A stretch of DNA of 11,661 bases from DATAYA01 sp036272815 (GTDB lineage Bacteria > Pseudomonadota > Alphaproteobacteria > Acetobacterales > Acetobacteraceae), in the NCBI GenBank assembly GCA_036272815.1, contig DATAYA010000055.1, positions 1-11,661 of the forward strand, read 5' to 3'. The position numbers were made by a program, and so were the translations under genes. Below the pieces are notes generated by a model that saw nothing but the letters and a program-made list of their open reading frames with translations, ran no database searches and was not told the DNA's origin. Shown here piece after piece: positions 1 to 5,730 of the stretch. Every line of letters begins with the position of its first letter. Position 1 is the stretch's first letter.

Positions 1-171
1 ATCCTCGCCTTGCCCTGCCCCCGGGACGGATTGAGTTGGCGTCCCGCTGCATGCCGAACGTCGCTCCCCGGCGGCTCGCACCTGTCCGGCTGCATCCTGC
101 CCAATCCGCGAACCATATCGGATCGCGCCGCGCCGGGAAAAGAGTAAGGCGCAGTCTCGGCCGGTGACGCC
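1..171. other. Gene-free left edge, nothing firm
   Basis: I see no convincing coding region here. Reading frames are short or lack a start with a ribosome binding site, and none resembles a known family. The only structure is a 7-bp inverted repeat (CGGGACG at 22-28, CGTCCCG at 40-46, 11-nt loop) with no following T-run, so it is not a standard terminator. The stretch is probably intergenic DNA between the phasin and a gene outside the window. Confidence 0.4.
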
Positions 172-173
172 GC

Positions 174-206
174 AACGAAAAGGGCCCGGGGGACGGCCCC
201 GGGCCC
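174..206 (-). terminator. Intrinsic terminator of the phasin gene
   Basis: A perfect 10-bp GC-only inverted repeat is seen: GGGCCCGGGG at 182-191 and CCCCGGGCCC at 197-206, with a 5-nt loop. Read on the minus strand the hairpin is followed at once by TTTTCGTT. That is the hairpin-plus-U-tract form of a Rho-independent terminator. It lies 57 nt beyond the phasin stop codon. In the plus direction the hairpin is followed by TGTGCG and has no T-run, so it should act on minus-strand transcripts only. Confidence 0.8.
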
Positions 207-262
207 TGTGCGTCTGCACAACCCTGCTCTCCCGGCCCGATCTCCCGGCCGGGGCGCCCGTG

Positions 263-892
263 TCAGGCGGTGCGGCCGAACTTCTCGACTGCCAGCGAGA
301 AACGAGCGGCGAGCGGCGCCGCGCTCTGCTCGGCGAGCTTGAAGGAGGCCTCGGTCAGGCGGCCGGTCTCGGCCATCGCCTTCTCCATGGCGGCACGGGT
401 CAGCGAGGTCTGCATGTCCATCGCCTCCTTGACCGAGCGGGCCGACGTCATCGCCTTGAAGGTCGACATCGACTCGTCGAACGTCGCCTGCGCGGTCGCC
501 GCGATCTGCTTGCCGAGGTCCTGGAGGCCGGCAACCATGATCTGGCCCGACTTCACCCACGCCTCGACGTTGCCCTGCCCGAACTGCATCATCTCTTCCG
601 CCGTCTTCATTGCCCGCTCCATTGTCTGCTGTGCCTTGTCCCTGGTCTGCTCGGCGGCCCCGGCGGCCACCGTCATGTCGTCCTCGGCGGCCCTGGCGGC
701 CGCCGTCATGTGGTCCTCGGCGGCCCTGGCGGCCGCCGTCGTGCGTTCCTTGACCCCGCCCACCGCCGTCTCGAACGCCCGCGGGGCGGCCGCCACGGCC
801 GCTGCCGTGCTCGCCGTCGTGTCCGTCTCCGGGCCCGCCTCGGCGCCCGGTTGCGTCAGCGCCGTCGTATCGACCATTTTTGTCTTGCTCAT
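263..892 (-). CDS. Phasin family protein (PHA granule-associated)
   Basis: This 209-aa protein matches the alphaproteobacterial phasin pattern. Such proteins coat polyhydroxyalkanoate granules in the cytoplasm and control their size and number. Residues 1-50 are low-complexity, Ala/Thr-rich and probably disordered. Residues 53-85 are three consecutive 11-residue units (AAARAAEDHMT, AAARAAEDDMT, VAAGAAEQTRD). Residues 86-209 form the phasin domain: a long amphipathic helical region with the typical stretches GNVEAWVKSGQ (108-118), FDESMSTFKAM (138-148) and the C-terminal AAPLAARF followed by a short tail. There is no signal peptide or membrane segment. I chose the ATG at 892 because AGGA lies 5 nt upstream. 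The frame stays open to an ATG at 1012, but that would add a 40-residue, Cys/Arg-containing extension with no ribosome binding site. The gene is monocistronic, with its own promoter and terminator. The family is clear. The polymer it coats is inferred. Confidence 0.9.
   Translation of the reverse strand: MSKTKMVDTTALTQPGAEAGPETDTTASTAAAVAAAPRAFETAVGGVKERTTAAARAAEDHMTAAARAAEDDMTVAAGAAEQTRDKAQQTMERAMKTAEEMMQFGQGNVEAWVKSGQIMVAGLQDLGKQIAATAQATFDESMSTFKAMTSARSVKEAMDMQTSLTRAAMEKAMAETGRLTEASFKLAEQSAAPLAARFSLAVEKFGRTA
672..737 (-). repeat. 33-bp tandem duplication in the phasin gene
   Basis: Two adjacent 33-bp units (672-704 and 705-737) differ at one base (gtcatgtCg versus gtcatgtGg). Each encodes one 11-residue unit of the phasin's hendecad region, and the single difference changes His to Asp. 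Degenerate partial copies flank the pair on both sides, so the duplication extended an existing 11-residue periodicity without shifting the frame. Confidence 0.85.
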
Positions 893-897
893 TCCCG

Positions 898-901
898 TCC
901 T
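898..901 (-). promoter_or_regulatory. Ribosome binding site fixing the phasin start
   Basis: Read on the minus strand, AGGA lies 5 nt before the ATG at 892. This supports translation from 892 rather than from the in-frame ATG at 1012, which has no Shine-Dalgarno-like sequence. Confidence 0.6.
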
Positions 902-947
902 CTTGCTGGTCAACGTTTTCAGACTCTTGCTGGTCAATGTTTTCAGA
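900..947 (-). repeat. 24-bp tandem repeat in the phasin leader
   Basis: Two head-to-tail 24-bp copies (900-923 and 924-947) are identical except for one C/T difference. They lie just upstream of the phasin ribosome binding site and inside the predicted 5' leader. Each copy contains, on the minus strand, CTGAAAAC followed by TTGACCAGC. Possible roles are an operator, a leader-RNA element or a neutral duplication. The sequence alone does not decide. Confidence 0.8.
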
Positions 948-1026
948 ACGTTCGCAAGCCCGGCCAACTCGGAACACGAGCAACGGCGCCGCAAGCCAGC
1001 GTTATGCTGCACCGCAGCACGAAGCC

Positions 1027-1055
1027 TATCTAAGGCTGCGGCTAAAGCCGGTCAA
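1027..1055 (-). promoter_or_regulatory. Candidate sigma-70 promoter of the phasin gene
   Basis: On the minus strand TTGACC (1055-1050) is separated by exactly 17 nt from TAGATA (1032-1027). This is a good -35 box at ideal spacing from a weak -10 box. The start of transcription would be near 1020, giving a leader of about 128 nt that contains the 24-bp tandem repeat. The spacer holds a near-perfect palindrome, CGGCTAAAGCCG (1039-1050), which could be a repressor site. In many PHA producers phasin genes are repressed by PhaR, but I cannot show that this is its site. Confidence 0.5.
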
Positions 1056-1239
1056 GCATCGGTTTTGTGCGTAGCAAAATTTTTCTGGCTGCCATCTCGA
1101 CCTCAGACGATGCCGAAGAATCTGCGGTAAGCCGCTCATAAGGTTCCGCTCGTTCGCTCTTCGTTGATGATCGCGTGCTGGACTGCCGCACGGTCACGGC
1201 GTAAGTTGCCGCCAGTCGGGGTCGGGGGACATCACTGAC
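1056..1239. other. Divergent intergenic region, phasin / carboxypeptidase
   Basis: No gene is visible here. The region should contain the plus-strand promoter of the carboxypeptidase gene, but I see no convincing -35/-10 pair. An AT-rich patch (GCAAAATTTTTC, around 1073-1084) and a loose inverted repeat TTTTG-N7-CAAAA (1063-1079) stand out against the GC-rich background and may be protein-binding sites. Confidence 0.35.
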
Positions 1240-2394
1240 ATGCACAAGATACGGGGCCGCATGCCCTTGACGGGGGGAATGACACGCGGGCTTGTGGCGC
1301 TCGCCACCCTGGCCGGTTCGGTCGTGGTGGCGGCCGCTCCGAGCAGGGCGCAGGTGCAGCCGCACGGCTTCAGCGAGATCGTCGTCAACGCCCGCAACGT
1401 CCGGGTGCTGGCGTCGGTGGACGCCAACGCGCCGCGCCACCCGGCAAGCCTGACCAAGCTGATGACGCTGTACATGGTGTTCGAGGCGCTGCGGGACCAC
1501 CGCATCACCCTTGACGACCCGATGCCGGTGTCGGCCCATGCCGCCGCGATGGAGCCCACCAAGCTGTGGCTCGCGCCCGGCACGACGCTGACGGTGCAGC
1601 AGGCGATTCTCGGCATGGTCACGCAATCGGCCAACGACGCCGCCGCGGTCGCGGGCGAATATCTCGGCGGCAGCGAGCCGCGCTTCGCGCAGATGATGAC
1701 GCTCCGCGCGCATGCGCTCGGAATGAGCAATACCTGGTTCCGCAATGCGTCCGGCCTGCCGGACCCGGACCAGTGGACCACCGCGCGCGACCTGGCGACG
1801 CTGGCGGTCCACCTGATCCGCGACTTCCCCGAGGACTATCACTACTTCTCGACGCCGAGCTTCCTGTTCCGCGGCCGTCGCATCTACAACCACGACACCG
1901 AGCTCCGTGCCTACCCCGGCGCGGACGGGCTCAAGACCGGCTACATCGACAGTGCCGGATTCAATCTCGTGACCTCGGCGGTGCGCGACAACATGCGGCT
2001 GGTGGGCGTGGTGCTGGGTGCCGACAGCGGCGGGGAACGCGACGCCTACATGACGGCGCAGCTCAACCAGAGCTACGAGGATGCGGGCGTGCCGGTGATG
2101 CTGGCGCGTGCGACGCCGCGTCCGCTCACGCTGATCCCGCGGGCGGAGGCTGCGATGTACCGGTCGCCCGTGCCGCTGCATCGCGTCCTGGTGCGCCCCG
2201 TCGTGGTGCGCCAGCCCTGGCATCCAGCACCTGTCAGGGTGGCGGCGCGGCCGGCGCACGCGGTCGTACATCCCGTGACCCGTCGGGCGGCTCAGACCAA
2301 GTGGCACCCGATCAGCAGCGTCGCCGCGACGTCCTGCGTCTGGCGCCTTGGCAAGCGGGTGTGCACGCCGGTCAAGCGGGTCGCGAGCCGCTAG
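1240..2394 (+). CDS. Periplasmic D-Ala-D-Ala carboxypeptidase (PBP5/6-like, S11 family)
   Basis: This 384-aa protein is a serine-type DD-carboxypeptidase. Such enzymes remove the terminal D-Ala from peptidoglycan stem peptides and so limit cross-linking. Residues 1-37 form a signal peptide: a basic start, a hydrophobic core around residues 18-33, and a probable cut after SRA37. The catalytic motifs are all present: S70-L-T-K73 with the nucleophilic Ser, S130-A-N132, and K232-T-G234. The catalytic domain ends near residue 285. The last ~95 residues are rich in Arg, His, Pro and Val, with two Cys in the final 20. They resemble neither the usual PBP5 C-terminal domain with its amphipathic membrane anchor nor a SPOR domain, so the enzyme may be soluble or bound by charge. 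The ATG at 1240 has GGGGGA about 10 nt upstream. Later in-frame ATGs would shorten only the signal-peptide n-region. The 3' end overlaps the converging glycosyltransferase gene. Confidence 0.93.
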   Translation: MHKIRGRMPLTGGMTRGLVALATLAGSVVVAAAPSRAQVQPHGFSEIVVNARNVRVLASVDANAPRHPASLTKLMTLYMVFEALRDHRITLDDPMPVSAHAAAMEPTKLWLAPGTTLTVQQAILGMVTQSANDAAAVAGEYLGGSEPRFAQMMTLRAHALGMSNTWFRNASGLPDPDQWTTARDLATLAVHLIRDFPEDYHYFSTPSFLFRGRRIYNHDTELRAYPGADGLKTGYIDSAGFNLVTSAVRDNMRLVGVVLGADSGGERDAYMTAQLNQSYEDAGVPVMLARATPRPLTLIPRAEAAMYRSPVPLHRVLVRPVVVRQPWHPAPVRVAARPAHAVVHPVTRRAAQTKWHPISSVAATSCVWRLGKRVCTPVKRVASR

Positions 2395-3586
2395 CCGGCG
2401 CATCTCCGGGCGCAGCCGCCGGCAGCCTCCGCCGCTGCGCGATGGCGGCCTCGGCGATCGCCGCGACTTGCGTCGCGTTGTGGTCCCAGGTGAGTGAACG
2501 CATGGCGATCGTCCGCCGTGCTGCATCGCCGAGCCGGGAGCGCAGGGCAGCATCGGCACAGGCCCGGCGGAGTGCGTCCTCCAGCGCGCCATCCCGCGCC
2601 GGATCGAACAGCAGGGCGTTCTCGCCGTCGGCCAGGATTTCGCGGATGTTCTCGGTATCGGGGGCGACGATGGCGCGACCGAGCTGCAAATACTCGAACA
2701 GCTTGAGCGGCGAGGAATACGGCGTCAGCCCGGGCAGCACGGCGACGTCGAACGCCGCGACGTGCCGGGCGACGTCCTCGCGCCCGACCACGCCGGTGAT
2801 GGTCAGCCGGTCGGCGACGCCAAGCGCACGCGCGTGATCGAGCAGCGGCGCGCGCGCCGGCCCGTCGCCCACCACGAGCACCTGCACATCGAGCCGCTCG
2901 CGTTCGGCCGCGGCGAAGTCGAGCAGGCGGTGCACCGCGTTCCAGCCGCGGATGAAGCCCGTGAAGCCAAGCACCAGCCGCGGCGCGAGGCCAAGGGCCG
3001 CCTTTGCCTCCGCGGCGCCGGACACGGCGCCGAAGCGGAGCGGGTTGATGCCGTTCGGGATCACCGTGATGCGCGATGGCGGCACGCCATAGCCGGCCAC
3101 CATGCGCGCCAGCACGCCGGTCACCGGCAGGACGTGATCGACCCCGTTCCACAAGCGCCGCTGCGCCCAGCGGCCAAGCCCGTGCAGCCGGAGCCCGTCA
3201 TTGCGCGCCCGCTCCTCGAACAGCGGCGAATTCACCTCCAGCAGCACCGGCAGGCCCGAGAGCCGCCGCATCCAGACGCCGGCGAACAGGAACAGGCTGA
3301 AGCGCTCATAGATCACGTCCGGGCGATGCGCCCGCACTGCCGCGCGCAGCCGTAGGAAGGCGGGCACGCTGTAGGCGACTTCCAGGAGTTCGTAGAGCGC
3401 GCCGGGGATGGATCGCTTGACCCGCTCGATCAGGCGATTCGAGCCGCCGAAGCCGGTGCGCGTCAGGCCGGCGGGGCCGACCAGGATCGTCTCGTGCCCC
3501 TGCCGCTGGAGGGCTGCGATCAACTCCTCGATATGGACGGACTGCCCGTCGGCGGAGGCGATGCGGTGGTGGAACAGGATGCGCAT
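2372..3586 (-). CDS. Glycosyltransferase family 4 (GT-B fold)
   Basis: This 404-aa protein resembles cytoplasmic GT4 enzymes that move a sugar from a nucleotide-sugar donor to a growing glycan or lipid. The N-terminal acceptor half begins MRILFHHRIASADGQSVHIEEL, with the usual Gly/Ser-rich loop and an HIEELIAAL helix. The linker reads VIPNGINPLRF. The donor half contains GFTGFIRGWNAV, VLVVGDGP, and the nucleotide-binding segment SSPLKLFEYLQLGRAIVAPD. In that segment the second Glu of the EX7E motif is present, but the first is not in its classical form, which is common in GT4 relatives. The last ~25 residues are Ala/Pro-rich and probably disordered. The start codon lies 16 nt after the ureohydrolase stop, with only a weak AGGG further upstream, so it is probably co-transcribed and coupled. 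No other cell-envelope glycan genes are adjacent except the carboxypeptidase, so the glycan product cannot be named. Confidence 0.88.
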   Translation of the reverse strand: MRILFHHRIASADGQSVHIEELIAALQRQGHETILVGPAGLTRTGFGGSNRLIERVKRSIPGALYELLEVAYSVPAFLRLRAAVRAHRPDVIYERFSLFLFAGVWMRRLSGLPVLLEVNSPLFEERARNDGLRLHGLGRWAQRRLWNGVDHVLPVTGVLARMVAGYGVPPSRITVIPNGINPLRFGAVSGAAEAKAALGLAPRLVLGFTGFIRGWNAVHRLLDFAAAERERLDVQVLVVGDGPARAPLLDHARALGVADRLTITGVVGREDVARHVAAFDVAVLPGLTPYSSPLKLFEYLQLGRAIVAPDTENIREILADGENALLFDPARDGALEDALRRACADAALRSRLGDAARRTIAMRSLTWDHNATQVAAIAEAAIAQRRRLPAAAPGDAPASGSRPA

Positions 3587-3602
3587 GATCTGTCGCCGCC
3601 CT

Positions 3603-4559
3603 TTATCGCGAAGCCGATGCGGCGTCGATCGCGGCCGGTGCCGGCCCGACCCCGCGGCAGAGCAGCACCGCGGCCTCCATCGCCATGTGCGCGCAGAGAT
3701 GCGCCGCCATGCCGGCGACGTCGTGCGGCGGGCTCACCGTATTGAAGTCGATCGCGACGATCCGCAGGCCCTCCAGCGCCCGCAGCAGCGCGATGCCCTC
3801 CCGTGCCGAGAGGCCGCCCCAACTCGGCGTGCAGACGCCCGGTGCGACCGAGGGATCGAACACGTCCATGTCCCAGCAGAGATAGACGGGGCGGCCGGCC
3901 GTCTCGTCGCGGAACTCGGCGACGGTCTGGGCGAAGCCGCGCGCCAGCAGGGCGTCGATCGGCACCACGCGGTAGCCGAGCGAGGCGGCGCGGGCGGCGA
4001 CCCCCTGCGCGTAGGTGAAGCCGCGGATGCCGATGTGCCACGAGCGGGCCGCGTCGATCGCGCCTTCGGTCGCCGCATGGGTGAACTGGGTCGCGGCGCT
4101 GAAGGGATCCGCCGGGTCGGGGACATAGGCGTCGGTGTGGCTGTCGATGTGCAGCGCCACCATCCCCGGGTGGCGGCGTCCGGCCGCCCGCATCAGCGGC
4201 AGCGAGACCGACCCGTCGCCGCCGATAGCGATCGGCACGGCGTCGGCATCAAGCACCGCGCCGGCCGCCGCTTCGATCGCGGCGAAGCTCGGCTCGGGTC
4301 GGCCGGGCAGGCAGGCGGCGTCGCCGCAATCGACGGCGCCAAGAGCGGCGAGCGGGTCGAAATCCGCCCGCGTCGGGTGGAAGCGCCGCAGCAGCGCCGA
4401 TTGCCGGCGCACCGCCTCCGGCCCCTGCCGCGCGCCGACGCGGAACGGGTGCGTGCCGCAATCGAACGGGACGCCCAGGAAGGCCGCGCGGCACCCGGCA
4501 CCGGGACGCGCGTGCGGCAGGCCGAACATCGTGCCGGGTGGGGCGAGCAGGTCTGTCAT
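3603..4559 (-). CDS. Arginase/agmatinase-superfamily protein, variant active site
   Basis: This 318-aa protein has the length and order of motifs of the ureohydrolase superfamily, whose members hydrolyse guanidino or formimino groups with a two-metal centre. Visible are VGARQGPEAVR (41-51), GGDGS (113-117), D139-S-H141-T-D143, the agmatinase-like FSAATQFTHA stretch (153-162), D230-M-D232-VFDP with APGVCTP, and DFNTVSPPHD (271-280). Two key positions differ from classical arginases and agmatinases. The metal-binding His of GGDHS is Gly116, and the Glu expected in the V-E-V-x-P motif is Thr274. The other metal ligands are intact, so this looks like a divergent subfamily rather than a decaying gene. 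The substrate could be agmatine, another guanidino compound or guanidine itself. I cannot choose. The start at 4559 is supported by GAGGA 4 nt upstream. The gene leads a two-gene unit with the glycosyltransferase and diverges from the phosphatase 68 bp away. Confidence 0.85.
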   Translation of the reverse strand: MTDLLAPPGTMFGLPHARPGAGCRAAFLGVPFDCGTHPFRVGARQGPEAVRRQSALLRRFHPTRADFDPLAALGAVDCGDAACLPGRPEPSFAAIEAAAGAVLDADAVPIAIGGDGSVSLPLMRAAGRRHPGMVALHIDSHTDAYVPDPADPFSAATQFTHAATEGAIDAARSWHIGIRGFTYAQGVAARAASLGYRVVPIDALLARGFAQTVAEFRDETAGRPVYLCWDMDVFDPSVAPGVCTPSWGGLSAREGIALLRALEGLRIVAIDFNTVSPPHDVAGMAAHLCAHMAMEAAVLLCRGVGPAPAAIDAASASR

Positions 4560-4563
4560 CAAA

Positions 4564-4568
4564 TCCTC
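4564..4568 (-). promoter_or_regulatory. Ribosome binding site fixing the ureohydrolase start
   Basis: Read on the minus strand, GAGGA lies 4 nt before the ATG at 4559. The frame is open further upstream to an ATG at 4670. Using that would add 37 Ala/Pro-rich residues and overlap the divergent phosphatase gene, so 4559 is preferred. Confidence 0.6.
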
Positions 4569-4627
4569 GTCGATGGCCGGTGCGGCCGGCGGTTGCGCGG
4601 GTGCTGCGGGTCCGGCAAGGGTTTCGC

Positions 4628-5383
4628 ATGTCCGACCCCTACCCTGCCAAGCTGCCGCGCGCGGTGGCACTCGAGATCGGCTCCAACCTGCGCGATCTCG
4701 GCGGCTGGACCACTGCTGACGGACGCACCGTGCGGTCGGGGCGCGTGTTCCGCTCGGCGGCGCTGGTGCGGCTCTCGGCGGCGGACGAGGCGGCCGTGGG
4801 AGCGCTCGGGCTGCGCACCGTCTGCGACCTGCGCGGCGCGGCGGAGCGGGCGGCCGCGCCCGTCGTCCTCGCCGGCGCCGACAGCGTGGCGCTGTCGATC
4901 GAGCCCACTGTCGGCATCTCGCTGCGCGATCTCCTGACGGTTCGGCAGGCGACGGCTGCCGATGCGCGGGCGCTCATGCGCCGCGCGTATGTCGCCTATG
5001 CGCATGATTGCAAGCCGCAATACCGGCGGCTGTTCGCCCTGCTCCAGGAGCCGGGCCGGCTGCCGCTGATGTTCCACTGCTCGGCGGGCAAGGACCGCAC
5101 CGGCTTCGCCGCAGCCGCCCTGCTGGCAGCCCTCGGCGTCGGCTGGGAGCAGGTGCTGGAGGACTATCTTGCGACGACGCAGCACTGGCGGCGCGACACG
5201 CTGCCCGATCGCGGTCTGCCGCCCGCCATCGCGGAGGTGATGCTGAGCGTCGAGGCCTCGCTGCTGGAGGCCGGGTTCGCGGCGATGCGCGAGACCGCCG
5301 ACTCGGTTGAGGCCTATCTCGAGCAGGCGCTCGGCGTGGACGCGGCGGCGCGCGAGCGGCTGCGGGCGCTGCTGCTCGACTGA
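4628..5383 (+). CDS. Tyrosine-protein phosphatase (Y_phosphatase3 / PtpB-like)
   Basis: This 251-aa protein carries the Cys-based phosphatase signature H150-C151-SAGKD-R157-TG, the C-x5-R P-loop with catalytic Cys151 and phosphate-binding Arg157. The N-terminal SNLRDLGGW (19-27) followed by RSGRVFRSAAL (36-46) and CDLRG (67-71) is the standard opening of the family that includes mycobacterial PtpB. The Lys-Asp within the P-loop fits PtpB-type enzymes, which may act on phosphotyrosine, phosphoserine/threonine or phosphoinositides. No signal peptide or membrane segment is seen. The ATG at 4628 has AAGGG about 8 nt upstream. An earlier in-frame ATG at 4538 would run back into the divergent ureohydrolase and has no ribosome binding site. 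The gene appears monocistronic, followed by a possible terminator. The cellular target is unknown. Confidence 0.9.
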   Translation: MSDPYPAKLPRAVALEIGSNLRDLGGWTTADGRTVRSGRVFRSAALVRLSAADEAAVGALGLRTVCDLRGAAERAAAPVVLAGADSVALSIEPTVGISLRDLLTVRQATAADARALMRRAYVAYAHDCKPQYRRLFALLQEPGRLPLMFHCSAGKDRTGFAAAALLAALGVGWEQVLEDYLATTQHWRRDTLPDRGLPPAIAEVMLSVEASLLEAGFAAMRETADSVEAYLEQALGVDAAARERLRALLLD

Positions 5384-5682
5384 AAAAAATCCGCTCGCGC
5401 TGCATCCGCCACAATTCCGCCCGGTAGCACGCACAGGAGCAGGCGCGGAGCCCGCTCCCGGGCTCAAGGGTGGCTGGCTCAAAGGTAGCAGTCGCTGGAC
5501 GGTGCCGGCACCCGGATGTGGTCCCTCGCGGGCCAAAGACCTGCGCGGGAGCACAGCGGCGGGCGGTTCCGGCCCAACCGCCCGCCGTTTCCTGCTGGTC
5601 GTCGTCCGCCCGGCGTCGCGTCGAGCGGACGGCGGCCAGCATTTCTTTTGCATCCCGTCGCATGGACAGCGCCAGCCGCAAG
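5384..5682. other. Gene-free region between phosphatase and flavoprotein
   Basis: No frame here resembles a protein family or has a well-placed start. The region begins with an A-run right after the phosphatase stop (TGAAAAAAATCC). It contains a small inverted repeat (GAGCCCG / CGGGCTC around 5447-5464) and the larger hairpin at 5557-5587. It should also hold the promoter of the downstream three-gene operon. I found no convincing -35/-10 or -24/-12 pair. Confidence 0.45.
5557..5590 (+). terminator. Possible terminator hairpin after the phosphatase
   Basis: A perfect 12-bp inverted repeat (CGGCGGGCGGTT at 5557-5568, AACCGCCCGCCG at 5576-5587, 7-nt loop CCGGCCC) is followed by TTT and then C. 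The stem is very strong but the T-run is only three bases and the hairpin is 173 nt past the stop codon. It may be a weak terminator for the phosphatase. It could instead be a leader structure for the operon at 5731. Confidence 0.4.
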
Positions 5683-5727
5683 GTCGCACACTGACGGGTG
5701 GCACACTGGCGCGTGGTACACTGGCGC
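5683..5727 (+). repeat. Three tandem 15-bp repeats at the flavoprotein start
   Basis: Units are GTCGCACACTGACGG (5683-5697), GTGGCACACTGGCGC (5698-5712) and GTGGTACACTGGCGC (5713-5727), followed directly by GTGATG. The last two units each begin with a GTG in frame with the flavoprotein. The first unit carries an in-frame TGA (5692-5694) because it reads ACTGACGG rather than ACTGGCGC. Changes in copy number would therefore add or remove 5 residues without a frameshift if a GTG is the real start. Confidence 0.85.
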
Positions 5728-5730
5728 GTG

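Noticed and set aside
22..46. Inverted repeat CGGGACG / CGTCCCG as a terminator
   Set aside because: The stem is only 7 bp with an 11-nt loop and no T-run on either strand.
893..1012. N-terminal extension of the phasin to the ATG at 1012
   Set aside because: No ribosome binding site, a Cys/Arg-rich segment unlike phasin N-termini, and a good AGGA in front of ATG 892. It remains formally possible because the frame is open.
1063..1079. TTTTG-N7-CAAAA inverted repeat as a defined operator
   Set aside because: The arms are short and AT-only apart from one base, and no known regulator motif is matched. It is mentioned only as background in the intergenic entry.
1042..2592. Long minus-strand open frame (516 codons) opposite the carboxypeptidase
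   Set aside because: Its translation is Arg/His/Gly-rich without any family motif, and it lies antisense to a gene with all catalytic motifs. Such frames are expected in GC-rich DNA.
5470..5694. Small plus-strand open frame (74 codons) between phosphatase and flavoprotein
   Set aside because: It resembles no known family, has no clear ribosome binding site, and runs through the hairpin at 5557-5587.
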